From contig NZ_CALPCM010000003.1 in the NCBI RefSeq assembly GCF_943193015.1, forward strand, positions 1 to 64,000: a DNA stretch of 64,000 nucleotides. The letters run 5' to 3'. The stretch is from Hominisplanchenecus_A murintestinalis (GTDB taxonomy: Bacteria > Bacillota > Clostridia > Lachnospirales > Lachnospiraceae). Shown one piece after another: positions 30,654 to 39,016 of the stretch. How positions within the stretch are numbered: the stretch's first letter is position 1; each line of letters starts with the position of its first letter. Both the position numbers and the translations under genes were made by a program. The notes beneath the pieces were generated by a model that did not search any database, had not been told where the DNA came from, and saw only the letters and a program-made list of their open reading frames with translations.

Positions 30654-31685
30654 ATGAGTATAATTTTAGCGCTTATTATTTTTAGTTTGATTATTCTGAT
30701 TCATGAACTGGGGCATTTTCTTCTGGCAAAACGCGGAGGAGTTACAGTGGAGGAATTTTCTCTGGGAATGGGGCCGAGGCTTATCAGTACAGTGAAAGGC
30801 GGCACACGGTATTCTCTGAAACTTCTGCCCTTTGGCGGTTCCTGTATGATGCTTGGGGAAGACGAGGCGACGACAGAGGAGGGTTCTTTTGCCAGCAAGT
30901 CAGTATGGACCAGGATATCGGTTATTGCCGCAGGACCTATCTTTAACTTTATTTTGGCGTTTGTCCTTTCAGTGATTATCATAGGAAGTATTGGCGTAGA
31001 TAAGCCGGTTATTCTGGCGGTATCGGAAGGATTTCCGGCAGCGGAGGCGGGGATTCAGAAGGGAGATACAATCCTTAAGATGAACGGGACAAAAATCCGT
31101 CTCAGCCGTGAGGTTACTAATTATGTCACATTTCATCAGGGAGAGGATGTAACCTTTGTGTATGAACATGAAGGGGAAGAACGAACGGTTACGCTTTCAC
31201 CGGAACAGAACGAAGGCGGACGCTATATCTTTGGGCTTAGTACAGTTTCTTCTTATCGGGAGAAAGTGGGAGCCTGGGAGACGCTTAAGTATAGTGCATA
31301 TGAAGTAAAATACTGGATTCAGACGACAATTTCCAGCCTGAAAATGCTCTTTACAGGGCAGGTAGGGATTAATGATATGTCCGGGCCGGTAGGCGTGGTG
31401 ACTATTATTGGAGATACTTATAAAGAAAGCGCGGCTGACGGAGGGTTTTATATCTGGCTGAACATGCTGAATATTTCCATCTTGCTTACGGCAAACCTGG
31501 GTGTGATGAATCTTCTGCCGCTTCCGGCTCTGGATGGCGGACGGTTGGTGTTCTTGATTATTGAGGCAATCCGAAGAAAACGGATTGACCCGGAAAAAGA
31601 GGGAATGGTACACTTTGTCGGACTGATGCTTTTGATGGTACTGATGATTGTGGTAATGTTTAATGATATCAGAAAGCTTTTCTAA
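30654..31685 (+). CDS. rseP: RIP metalloprotease RseP (site-2 protease)
   Basis: The 343-residue membrane zinc protease has HELGHFLLAKRGG near residue 18 (HExxH active site), a PDZ domain at about 115-190 (PAAEAGIQKGDTILKMNG) and the C-terminal NLLPLPALDGGRL motif with the third zinc ligand. Members cut membrane-anchored regulators or signal-peptide remnants. The ATG lies one base after the dxr stop codon. Confidence 0.95.
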   Translation: MSIILALIIFSLIILIHELGHFLLAKRGGVTVEEFSLGMGPRLISTVKGGTRYSLKLLPFGGSCMMLGEDEATTEEGSFASKSVWTRISVIAAGPIFNFILAFVLSVIIIGSIGVDKPVILAVSEGFPAAEAGIQKGDTILKMNGTKIRLSREVTNYVTFHQGEDVTFVYEHEGEERTVTLSPEQNEGGRYIFGLSTVSSYREKVGAWETLKYSAYEVKYWIQTTISSLKMLFTGQVGINDMSGPVGVVTIIGDTYKESAADGGFYIWLNMLNISILLTANLGVMNLLPLPALDGGRLVFLIIEAIRRKRIDPEKEGMVHFVGLMLLMVLMIVVMFNDIRKLF

Positions 31686-31693
31686 GCAGATAA

Positions 31694-31739
31694 ATAGAGC
31701 GCGTTCTCCGTCTGTCACTGACAAGAGAACGCGCTCTAT
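31694..31739. terminator. 15-bp perfect hairpin between rseP and convergent coiled-coil gene
   Basis: ATAGAGCGCGTTCTC (31694-31708) and GAGAACGCGCTCTAT (31725-31739) form a perfect 15-bp stem with a 16-base loop. T-rich flanks are weak, but the position between convergent genes fits termination. Confidence 0.8.
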
Positions 31740-31767
31740 CAAATTTGGAAACAATAGTTTCGGAAAG

Positions 31768-32370
31768 CTATGCAAAGCCCTGTAATATTTCACTGTGCTT
31801 TGCCAGTACCTGTTTTATTATCTTGTTATCATTTTGCAGCTCTTCAATCTGTGAAACAGCTTCAGTAAAACGTTTGGCGGCAGGCAGATAGTTTTCTGCC
31901 AGTATTTGGAGCTGTTTGTCAGTAACGTTTTCAAGGTGCAGGCTGATATGGGAAAGTCCCTGCTTAAGATTGTCAACCTCTTTTTCAAGAGCAGAGACTT
32001 TATGCTTGAGAACAGAAACGTCCTGTTTAAGAGCAGAAATATCTTTCTCAAGCGTGGCAACTTTCAGCTTGAGAACAGAAACGTCTTGTTTAAGAACAGA
32101 AACGTCTTGTTTAAGAGCAGAAACGTCCTGCTTGAGAACAGAAACGTCTTGTTTAAGAGCAGAAACGTCTTCTTTAAGAATAGTGACTTCTTTTTTGAGT
32201 ACAGAGACATCCTGCCGAAGTTCAGAAACCTCTTCTTTTAGACTGCGGATGTCTTGTCTCAGCGGCTGAATGTTTTTTTCGAGTTTTACATCGAATTTCG
32301 CATCCAGTTCGGATAATTTCGTATCCATTAGTTGGGCAATTGCCGACAAATCTTCGTTTGTTAATGTCAT
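31768..32370 (-). CDS. coiled-coil protein with perfect heptad repeats
   Basis: The 200-residue soluble protein begins MTLTNEDLSAIAQLMDTKLS and is then almost wholly coiled coil. Residues about 48-135 are a run of near-identical seven-residue units such as DVSVLKQ and DVSALKQ, mirrored in DNA by 21-base tandem repeats. The C-terminal 65 residues are a less regular helix. ATG at 32370 follows GGAGTG; the frame is open further upstream, but that part is Phe/Tyr/Cys-rich with no site. The function is unknown; similar short coiled-coil proteins with an LTNEDL start occur in Lachnospiraceae as far as I recall. No transmembrane segment. Confidence 0.75.
   Translation of the reverse strand: MTLTNEDLSAIAQLMDTKLSELDAKFDVKLEKNIQPLRQDIRSLKEEVSELRQDVSVLKKEVTILKEDVSALKQDVSVLKQDVSALKQDVSVLKQDVSVLKLKVATLEKDISALKQDVSVLKHKVSALEKEVDNLKQGLSHISLHLENVTDKQLQILAENYLPAAKRFTEAVSQIEELQNDNKIIKQVLAKHSEILQGFA
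31965..32230. repeat. 21-base tandem repeats coding for heptads
   Basis: About a dozen 21-base units of the type AGAACAGAAACGTCTTGTTTA (plus-strand reading) lie inside the coiled-coil gene. The unit is a multiple of three, so copy change would keep the frame. Confidence 0.85.
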
Positions 32371-32706
32371 TTCATCACACTCCATGAAAAATATGCATTT
32401 TGAGGGGGATATGTTACGCAGCGTATACTTCTTTTTTGGAAAGTATGATAGTATAGTACTACAAAGCAGAGAGAAATGCAAGTAAAAGAAATAACTTTTT
32501 AAAATAAAATATCCCATAATATATAAGAGTTAAACTTTGGGGAGGAAACAAAAAGGATTTCTTAAAAAATATTACGGTGAAATGTTGGAAATTCATATTT
32601 AAGACTTGAATTTTGGGAGAAGAAATTATAGAATATAAGACGTAAGGAGGTCTGCACATATTAACGGCAGGCTTCTGGTAACTGGAGAAGAAAAAGGAGG
32701 ATATGT

Positions 32707-35586
32707 ATGAAAAGAAAAGCTTTTTTAGCAAAAGTGCTTGCTGCCGCAGTTGCGGTAACATCAGTCCTGCCTAGTGGTCTGGTGGCAGAGGCAGCAACCA
32801 TTAAAAATGAAACAAAGAGAACAGACTGGGAAGCGAATGCTGAAGCAAGCTGGGGGCCGGCTGCTGAAGGTGAGTCGGCGTTTGACGGTAAGTTGAATGT
32901 GGGAGGTTTCCAGAGCTGGCATTTCAAGGCAACAGAAGCGACGGGAAACCATAATAACAATGGAGATTTTACAGCGTCTGATGCACCATCATTGGCTATT
33001 GCTGATGCTATTAATATTGCGACGGTTGAGGGGGCTGATGCCAGAGAATTGACATTTGACCTTTATCCGTATCAGGGAACAATAGCAAATATCCGTTTTG
33101 CAATTATGCTGAAGTATGTAGATGCGGAAAACTGGGCTTCATTAGGGCATGACCCGGAAGGCTGGTACTATGAGTATAGAATTGGTGATGATACGAGTTA
33201 TACTTCTAAATTTAGCGAATTACATTTATTAGACGAAGAGAGATACACTCGTGTAAAGCTAACATATACGGCGAGTGATACAATCAACATTGAAATGACT
33301 AAATTGCAGGAGGGGCCGGAGGTAGACGGAAAACCAACATTAGTACCTGCAGAAAATGAGACTCCGGTGACTAAGGAACTGCAACAGGAGTCGTTAGCAA
33401 CTTTGCGGACAGTAGCAGAGCAGAAGGCTACAGAGGCTGGAGAGAGTGGACCTAAAATATGTTTCGGATTTAAAGGAGGAACATGGGATGGTAGTATTAC
33501 GGAACTGAATATTGTAAATGTAAGAACAAATGCAGATTGTGATCCAGGAGAGGACAGAGTTTTGGCTTTTAACAACTGTGGTTGGGAATGGGTCAATGAA
33601 GCGACAAAAGGTACATTTGACAGCGAAAATCCTATCGGTGGTGTAAATTATGTTACAATTGATGGAGGTGCGTCTGGAAAAACCGTATATGAAAGTGGCA
33701 CAACTGGATTTGAAGAAGGCACTGTATCAGCAGTCCTGCGTCCTCATACAGTAAATGCGCAGGGTGAGGCGGTTGCGGCAACACAGGCATTTTACCTGGA
33801 TGCAAAGTATACCCCGGCAGGTGAGGCTACTACGGCAACTGGTATAAAGGTTGGATTCAACGGCACAAAATGGGGATATCAGATAAGGGATGCGACATTT
33901 GTTGCGAAGAATGCTGTTACTCTTGCACCTATGGGCAGACAGGATTATACGGTGAGTTTGGAAGTCACAAAGGATGAAAAGCTCATCGCAAGTGTAACGC
34001 CTGTTGCAGCAGAAGGTGAAGAAACTACCACATATGATATTGTAACTGCGGAAGATAATGTATCCGTAGCGGATTTAGCAGCAGGAAGCGTTGGCGTTAC
34101 AGCAGGGGCAGGGCTGTCACTGCGTGTAAGGGATTTTGACTATACACATGAAATAACACGTACAACGCCTGCACTTCAGACAACGGTTGATACGATTGAA
34201 ACTGAAACGAAGAATAATGCAGAGTTTACGTATTACAAAGAGAACTGGGAAACTTTTGTTGCAGAATTGAACGCTGCGAAAACTTTCCTGGAGCCAGACG
34301 ATGATGTTGATGCAGATGAGGCGGCGACTAAGAATACGGCTTTAACGACGGCGTATAATACATTGAAGAATGAAGGAACGGTTAGCAAAACAGAACTGGA
34401 AAATGCACTCAATGCAGCGAAAAACGGTAAAGTAGAAAGCGATTATACGGCTGAAAGCTGGACAGAATTCCAGAACAAGCTGAAAGAAGCCACAGATCTT
34501 ATTGCAAAAATTAATGCTAAAAATGAATTGATTGAAAAGAGCAAAGTAACAACTGCAATTACCAATATGGAAACTGCAGCAGATGTTCTGGTGGAGGTTC
34601 CGGCAAGTGCGGAAGAGAAAGCAGGGCTGCAGAATTTGGTGAATGAAGCAGTTTCTGTTAAAGATACAGAGAAAGATTTGTATGATACAGCTCTTTGGGA
34701 TGCATTTGTTGCAGCACGTGAAGAGGCAAAGACAGTGTCAGAAAAAGCAAATGCTTCGAAGAAAGAAGTCGCAGATGCGCTTGCAAAACTGCAGGCTGCA
34801 AAAAGTAGCCTGGTACCGCGCAAGGCCAGCGAAGAAGAAACAGCGGCATTCAAAGGCGAAGTTGATAAAATTAAAGCTTCTGCAAACAAGAAGTATACGG
34901 CAGAGAGCCTGAAAGTATATCAGGACGCGTTGGCAGCAGCAGAGAAGCTTCTGGCAGACGGAAATGCAACGAAGAAAGCATTGGATGAAGCACTGGCAAA
35001 ACTTCAGGCAGCGAAAGCCGCACTGAAAGAAGATACAGGCAGTGTAACACCGAAGCCTCCGGTTCCTACCCCTGGTTTGAAAAAGGGTGAGACAAAGACA
35101 GTAGGTAACGCAACATATAAAGTTCTGGATGCAGATAAGAAAACGGTAGAGCTTACCAAGGGCGATGCAAAAGCGAAATCAGCGAAGATTGACAAAGTTA
35201 AGATTGATGGTATTGATTGCACAGTTGTATCAATCGGTGCAAATGCTTTTAAGGGAGCAAAGAATCTGACTTCTGTTACTATCGGCACTGGTGTGACTTC
35301 TATTGGCAAGAACGCATTTGCAAGCGCTAAGAAGCTGAAATCTGTTGTTGTGGGCAAGGCAGTTAAGACTATCGGCGCAAGTGCATTCTCCGGATGTAAG
35401 AAGCTTGCCAAGGTTACCTTTAAAGGAACAGCGGTCAGCAAGATTCAGGGCAAAGCTTTTAAGGGAACAGCTAAGAAAGTGACCGTTAAGATTCCGAAGA
35501 GCCTGAAAAAGAATAAAAAGAAAGCTACAGCATTTAAGAAGAAACTGACAAAAGCCGGCATGAGCAAAAAACTGAAATTGAAATAG
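32707..35586 (+). CDS. large secreted FIVAR/LRR surface protein
   Basis: The 959-residue protein has a signal peptide (KAFLAKVLAAAVAVTSVLPS) cut near residue 30. Residues about 35-490 hold two beta-rich, concanavalin-like regions. Residues about 495-780 carry four FIVAR-like helical repeats (KYTAESLKVYQDALAAAEKL type). A short PKPPVPTP linker leads into a BspA-type LRR with a very basic C-terminus (about 792-959), homologous to the ends of the proteins at 2016 and 22242. No enzyme domain is recognised; glycan or cell-wall binding is a reasonable guess. AGGAGG precedes the ATG. Confidence 0.82.
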   Translation: MKRKAFLAKVLAAAVAVTSVLPSGLVAEAATIKNETKRTDWEANAEASWGPAAEGESAFDGKLNVGGFQSWHFKATEATGNHNNNGDFTASDAPSLAIADAINIATVEGADARELTFDLYPYQGTIANIRFAIMLKYVDAENWASLGHDPEGWYYEYRIGDDTSYTSKFSELHLLDEERYTRVKLTYTASDTINIEMTKLQEGPEVDGKPTLVPAENETPVTKELQQESLATLRTVAEQKATEAGESGPKICFGFKGGTWDGSITELNIVNVRTNADCDPGEDRVLAFNNCGWEWVNEATKGTFDSENPIGGVNYVTIDGGASGKTVYESGTTGFEEGTVSAVLRPHTVNAQGEAVAATQAFYLDAKYTPAGEATTATGIKVGFNGTKWGYQIRDATFVAKNAVTLAPMGRQDYTVSLEVTKDEKLIASVTPVAAEGEETTTYDIVTAEDNVSVADLAAGSVGVTAGAGLSLRVRDFDYTHEITRTTPALQTTVDTIETETKNNAEFTYYKENWETFVAELNAAKTFLEPDDDVDADEAATKNTALTTAYNTLKNEGTVSKTELENALNAAKNGKVESDYTAESWTEFQNKLKEATDLIAKINAKNELIEKSKVTTAITNMETAADVLVEVPASAEEKAGLQNLVNEAVSVKDTEKDLYDTALWDAFVAAREEAKTVSEKANASKKEVADALAKLQAAKSSLVPRKASEEETAAFKGEVDKIKASANKKYTAESLKVYQDALAAAEKLLADGNATKKALDEALAKLQAAKAALKEDTGSVTPKPPVPTPGLKKGETKTVGNATYKVLDADKKTVELTKGDAKAKSAKIDKVKIDGIDCTVVSIGANAFKGAKNLTSVTIGTGVTSIGKNAFASAKKLKSVVVGKAVKTIGASAFSGCKKLAKVTFKGTAVSKIQGKAFKGTAKKVTVKIPKSLKKNKKKATAFKKKLTKAGMSKKLKLK

Positions 35587-35603
35587 TCAGTAAGAACAGC
35601 AAA

Positions 35604-35656
35604 ATGGGGCTGCTGCGAAGGCAGAAAGTAATCTGCCGGAGCGGCAGCTCCATTTG
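35604..35656 (+). terminator. terminator-like nested hairpin after surface protein gene
   Basis: Outer arms ATGGGGCTGC and GCAGCTCCAT enclose an inner GGCAGA/TCTGCC stem; the outer 3' arm is followed by TTTGTT. Confidence 0.65.
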
Positions 35657-35685
35657 TTAGATAAAATCATAGAAGGAGGGCTTTT

Positions 35686-36327
35686 ATGGAAACACGTGCA
35701 GTAAAGATTTATTCACAGGTAAACAAGAATGTGGTATTGAGGGTAATGAAAGGACATTTTGCTACAACACACTCGCATATCAATTATTTTATGGATATGA
35801 CGGGCTTGAAATCGCGTCTGAATGAAGCTAAGGGAGCGGCTTCCGTGTTGGCGAGGAAGTATGAGAATACGACAATTGTAGATACAATAGTCTGTATAGA
35901 CGGGTGCGAAGTAGTTGGCGCATTTCTTGCGGATGAATTGACTCGGGCAGGGGTCATGTCTATGAATCAGCATCGGACGATTTATGTATCTACTCCTGAG
36001 TGCCATACAGGAGGCCAGTTAATTTTCAGGGATAATATGCAGATGATGATTCGGGGGAAGAATGTCATTCTGCTATTGGCAAATGTGACAACAGGAAAGA
36101 CTTTGAACCGCGCTTTAGAGTGTATTGAGTACTATGGGGGACAGACAGTGGGGATTTCTTCCATTTTTAGTGTTATTAAGTCTGCGAGAGGGATTGAAGT
36201 AAATTCTATATTTACTGAAAAAGATGTGCCGGATTATATGACATATGAGACGGCAAAATGCCCGCTTTGCCAGAAGAAGGTGCTGCTTGACGCTATGGTG
36301 AACAGCCACGGGTATTCAAAAATCTAA
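35686..36327 (+). CDS. phosphoribosyltransferase-like protein
   Basis: The 213-residue protein resembles the type I phosphoribosyltransferase fold related to orotate PRTase. A central NVILLLANVTTGKTLNRALE segment stands in for the PRPP loop (residues about 125-144), followed by EYYGGQTVGISSIFS. The usual acidic DD/DE pair of the PRPP motif is not present (ANVTTG), so it may bind nucleotides without catalysis. Near the C-terminus CPLCQKK gives a lone CxxC. AAGGAGG precedes the ATG. It appears to be a single-gene unit between two hairpins. Confidence 0.65.
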   Translation: METRAVKIYSQVNKNVVLRVMKGHFATTHSHINYFMDMTGLKSRLNEAKGAASVLARKYENTTIVDTIVCIDGCEVVGAFLADELTRAGVMSMNQHRTIYVSTPECHTGGQLIFRDNMQMMIRGKNVILLLANVTTGKTLNRALECIEYYGGQTVGISSIFSVIKSARGIEVNSIFTEKDVPDYMTYETAKCPLCQKKVLLDAMVNSHGYSKI

Positions 36328-36335
36328 AGAAATGT

Positions 36336-36368
36336 GAAACAGCAGGTAGGGGAGCTACCTGCTGTTTC
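36336..36368. terminator. 14-bp hairpin after phosphoribosyltransferase-like gene
   Basis: GAAACAGCAGGTAG pairs perfectly with CTACCTGCTGTTTC around a five-base loop; no T run follows. Confidence 0.65.
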
Positions 36369-36388
36369 GAGGGGAGTATAAATAATTA

Positions 36389-36437
36389 ATAAGGGGTTGT
36401 AAAAAAAATTTTTGAAGGGAAAATTCTTTTTACAACA
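36389..36437. repeat. AT-rich inverted repeat in intergenic region
   Basis: TTGTAAAAA and TTTTTACAA arms are separated by about 24 bases. Apart from this hairpin and the promoter further on, 36369-36560 holds nothing I can support. Confidence 0.4.
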
Positions 36438-36562
36438 GAATTATAATATACATTGGAAAAAAATGCAACATTAATTTATCGTATTTTTCAATTTATGACA
36501 GTTTTTAGCGGTTTTTAGCCATAAAATGGACAAAAAAGCTATATATGGCAGATGGGCGCTCT

Positions 36563-36591
36563 GTATAAAATGATGAATCTACGGCATAATA
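36563..36591 (+). promoter_or_regulatory. sigma-G-like (forespore) promoter
   Basis: GTATA at 36563-36567 and CATAATA at 36585-36591, with a 17-base gap, match the sigma-G consensus gyATR / cATnnTA. It lies 43 bases ahead of the Asn-rich peptide gene. No equally good sigma-A promoter is seen at this distance. Confidence 0.6.
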
Positions 36592-36634
36592 AGAGGGCAA
36601 CAAATAATTCTTCATTTTTAGGAGGTAGTTTGAA

Positions 36635-36808
36635 ATGGCTAAGAATATGAATTCCAAGAACAAAGCCCAGAATAATGCAAATAACAGCACAAACAGCACG
36701 AACTCTACTAACGGCACAAACAGCAGCAACAGCACAAATTCCCAGAACGCAAATAACAGCAGCAACAGCACAAATTCTCAGAATGCAAATAGCAGAAACA
36801 ATTACTAA
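36635..36808 (+). CDS. 57-residue Asn/Ser/Thr-rich small protein
   Basis: The product starts MAKNMNSKNKAQNNANNSTN and continues as short repeats of NST, NSS and NSQNAN, ending SRNNY. More than half of the residues are Asn, Ser or Thr. There is no signal peptide, no membrane segment and no acidic residue; the few charges are Lys and Arg. GGAGGT at 36621-36626 lies 8 bases from the ATG, a sigma-G-like promoter lies upstream and a terminator follows, so it is a complete transcription unit. I do not recognise a family. A role in the spore (core or coat, such as an SASP-like or matrix peptide) is inferred from the promoter. The antisense strand encodes a meaningless poly-Leu frame. Confidence 0.72.
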   Translation: MAKNMNSKNKAQNNANNSTNSTNSTNGTNSSNSTNSQNANNSSNSTNSQNANSRNNY

Positions 36809-36821
36809 AGGTTTTAGAGAG

Positions 36822-36846
36822 GGCACCGCTTGGCGGTGTCTTTTCT
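36822..36846 (+). terminator. terminator of Asn-rich peptide gene
   Basis: GGCACCGC, loop TTG, GCGGTGTC, then TTTTCT. Confidence 0.75.
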
Positions 36847-36947
36847 ATTTGCAGGATAGTGTTTTGGGGGCTTGGCATACTCTGAACGGTTTTTCTTTTT
36901 TTACATATACTGTGATAGAAGGAGGAGAATGGAAGGAGTGGATTTGA

Positions 36948-37244
36948 TTGGATTTTGGCATGATAGCGGCAAATGAGCTGGATAGATATGTGGAAGATGG
37001 CGAAGCGTTTATCATAGATTTGCGGATGCCAGAGGAATATCGGCGCTGTCATATCAAAGGCGCTGTAAACATTCCATATGGCAGGCTGGGGCAATGCCGT
37101 GAGCTTCCCAGGGGAAGGACATTAGTTCTCTACTGCGAACGGGGTGCTGTGAGCATGGTAGCCGCCAAGGAATTGGCAGCAAGGGGGTATCGGGTAAAGA
37201 CGGTGATTGGGGGAATTCATGCCTACCGGGAAATTTTCGATTGA
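36948..37244 (+). CDS. rhodanese-like domain protein
   Basis: The 98-residue single-domain protein matches rhodanese: AFIIDLRMPEEYRRCHIKGA (residues about 19-38), NIPYGRL, and the active-site loop LYCERGAVS with the catalytic Cys in CERGAVS. Such proteins carry persulfide sulfur. The start is a TTG at 36948, 9 bases after AAGGAG; ATG further in would cut the first strand. It sits ahead of a yfcE-type gene and may be co-transcribed. Confidence 0.85.
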   Translation: MDFGMIAANELDRYVEDGEAFIIDLRMPEEYRRCHIKGAVNIPYGRLGQCRELPRGRTLVLYCERGAVSMVAAKELAARGYRVKTVIGGIHAYREIFD

Positions 37245-37304
37245 CAGCTATCCCGGCGGGCTTTAAGATAGAGGAAGAAATGATAGGTACGAGGAGAAAA
37301 GATT

Positions 37305-37847
37305 ATGAAACTGATGTTTGCATCGGATATACACGGTTCTTCATACTTCTGCAGGAAAATGCTGGAGATGTGGAAGAAAGAAAAAGCGGGGCGCCTGATA
37401 CTGCTTGGAGATTTGCTGTACCATGGCCCCCGAAATGAACTGCCGAAGGAATATGCGCCGAAAGAGGTTATTTCTCTTTTGAATTCTATGAAAAATGAAA
37501 TCTGTGCTGTCAGGGGGAACTGTGAAGCAGAAGTGGATCAGATGGTTTTGGATTTTCCGGTGATGGCGGATTACTGTATAATTGTTGAAGGAGAGCGCAC
37601 AATTTATGCAACGCATGGACATGTATACCATGAAAATCATTTGCCGCCCCTGAAAAATGGAGATGTATTGATTCATGGGCATACCCATGTACCGCGGGCA
37701 GAGCGGCGGGAAGGATATGTTTTGCTGAATCCGGGTTCTGTGTCTATACCAAAAGAAGGAAACCCGCCTACATATGGGATTTGGGAAGGCGGAAGTTTTT
37801 GCGTAAAGGACTTTGACGGGAATATTATAAAGGAGATAAACATATGA
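37305..37847 (+). CDS. yfcE: YfcE-type metallophosphoesterase
   Basis: The 180-residue calcineurin-like phosphodiesterase has all metal-binding motifs: FASDIHGS (residues 5-12), LLGDLLYHGPR, GNCEAEVD, THGHVYHE and HGHTHVPR, ending NPGSVSIPK. The family hydrolyses small phosphodiesters in vitro; the physiological substrate is unknown. Its TGA overlaps the next ATG by four bases. Confidence 0.9.
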   Translation: MKLMFASDIHGSSYFCRKMLEMWKKEKAGRLILLGDLLYHGPRNELPKEYAPKEVISLLNSMKNEICAVRGNCEAEVDQMVLDFPVMADYCIIVEGERTIYATHGHVYHENHLPPLKNGDVLIHGHTHVPRAERREGYVLLNPGSVSIPKEGNPPTYGIWEGGSFCVKDFDGNIIKEINI

Positions 37848-39016
37848 TGAATACGGTGGAACTCATAGCGCCCTGCCATTTTGGACTGGAGGCGGTGCTT
37901 AAGAGGGAAATTTTGGACTTGGGTTATGAAATCAGCCGGGTAGAGGATGGTAAAGTAACTTTCTGGGGAGATATGGAGGCAGTTGCCTATGCAAATGTGT
38001 TTCTGCGGACGGCAGAAAGGGTTTTGCTGAAAGTGGGTGAAATCCATGCGGAAACATTTGATGAATTGTTCGAGCGGACACGGGAGCTGCCGTGGGAAGA
38101 TTATATTCCGCGTGACGGAAAGTTCTGGGTGGCGAAAGCTACCTCCATTAAAAGCAAACTGTTCAGTCCTTCGGATATCCAGTCAATTATGAAGAAAGCG
38201 ATGGTAGAACGGCTCAAAAGGGTGTATGGAGTCTCCTGGTTTGAGGAGAGCGGCGAGAGCTATCCTGTCCGCGTGACCTTCATGAAAGACCAGGCAGTGA
38301 TAGGTATCGATACTACAGGAGTATCCCTGCATAAGCGGGGATACCGTCAGATGACTGCAAAAGCGCCGATTACGGAAACATTGGCGGCAGCGCTGATTAT
38401 GCTCACGCCTTGGAATAAGAACAGGATTTTTGTGGATCCATTTTGCGGCAGCGGTACGTTCCCGATTGAGGCGGCTATGATGGCGGCAGGCATTGCCCCA
38501 GGCATGAACCGGGAATTCCTGGCGGATAAATGGGATGGGCTGGTTCCGAAAAAGTTCTGGTATCATGCTCTGGATGAAGCGAATGAGAGGATGGATACGC
38601 AAATTGAAGTAGACATACAGGGGTATGATATTGATGGTGAAGTAGTGAAAGCAGCGCGTGCGAATGCGAAAATGGCAGGCGTGGATCATCTGATACATTT
38701 TCAGCAGCGCCCTGTGAATATGCTGAATCATCCGAAAAAGTATGGCTTTGTGGTTACAAATCCGCCTTATGGGGAACGGATTGAGGAAAAGGCGAAGCTG
38801 CCAGGGCTTTACCGGGAAATCGGGGAAGCCTTCCAGAGACTTGATTCATGGTCAGAATATGTGATTACCAGCTATGAAGAGGCTGAAAAGTATATCGGAC
38901 GGAAAGCGGACAAGAACCGTAAGATTTATAATGGGATGATTAAGACATATTTTTATCAATTCCTGGGTGCAAAGCCGCCAAAGCCGAGGAAGAATCAGGG
39001 GGAATCATTTGGCTAA
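37844..39016 (+). CDS. THUMP-domain class I SAM-dependent RNA methyltransferase
   Basis: The 390-residue protein corresponds to the YpsC/RlmL-N family of 23S rRNA guanine-N2 methyltransferases. The N-terminal THUMP region spans about 1-160; the methyltransferase shows FVDPFCGSGTFPIEAA (SAM-binding) and VVTNPPYGERI (NPPY catalytic motif). Cytosolic. AAGGAG precedes; overlaps the upstream gene by four bases (ATGA). Confidence 0.9.
   Translation: MMNTVELIAPCHFGLEAVLKREILDLGYEISRVEDGKVTFWGDMEAVAYANVFLRTAERVLLKVGEIHAETFDELFERTRELPWEDYIPRDGKFWVAKATSIKSKLFSPSDIQSIMKKAMVERLKRVYGVSWFEESGESYPVRVTFMKDQAVIGIDTTGVSLHKRGYRQMTAKAPITETLAAALIMLTPWNKNRIFVDPFCGSGTFPIEAAMMAAGIAPGMNREFLADKWDGLVPKKFWYHALDEANERMDTQIEVDIQGYDIDGEVVKAARANAKMAGVDHLIHFQQRPVNMLNHPKKYGFVVTNPPYGERIEEKAKLPGLYREIGEAFQRLDSWSEYVITSYEEAEKYIGRKADKNRKIYNGMIKTYFYQFLGAKPPKPRKNQGESFG

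Noticed and set aside
31965..32230. CRISPR array
   Set aside because: The repeats are directly adjacent 21-base coding units without spacers; no cas genes are in the window.
31906..32269. Plus-strand ORFs over the coiled-coil gene
   Set aside because: Their repeated peptides only mirror the 21-base DNA repeat; the minus-strand frame gives proper heptads and a good start.
36505..36771. Minus-strand hydrophobic poly-Leu ORF
   Set aside because: It is the antisense of the AAC/AGC-rich Asn/Ser peptide gene, which has its own promoter, ribosome binding site and terminator.
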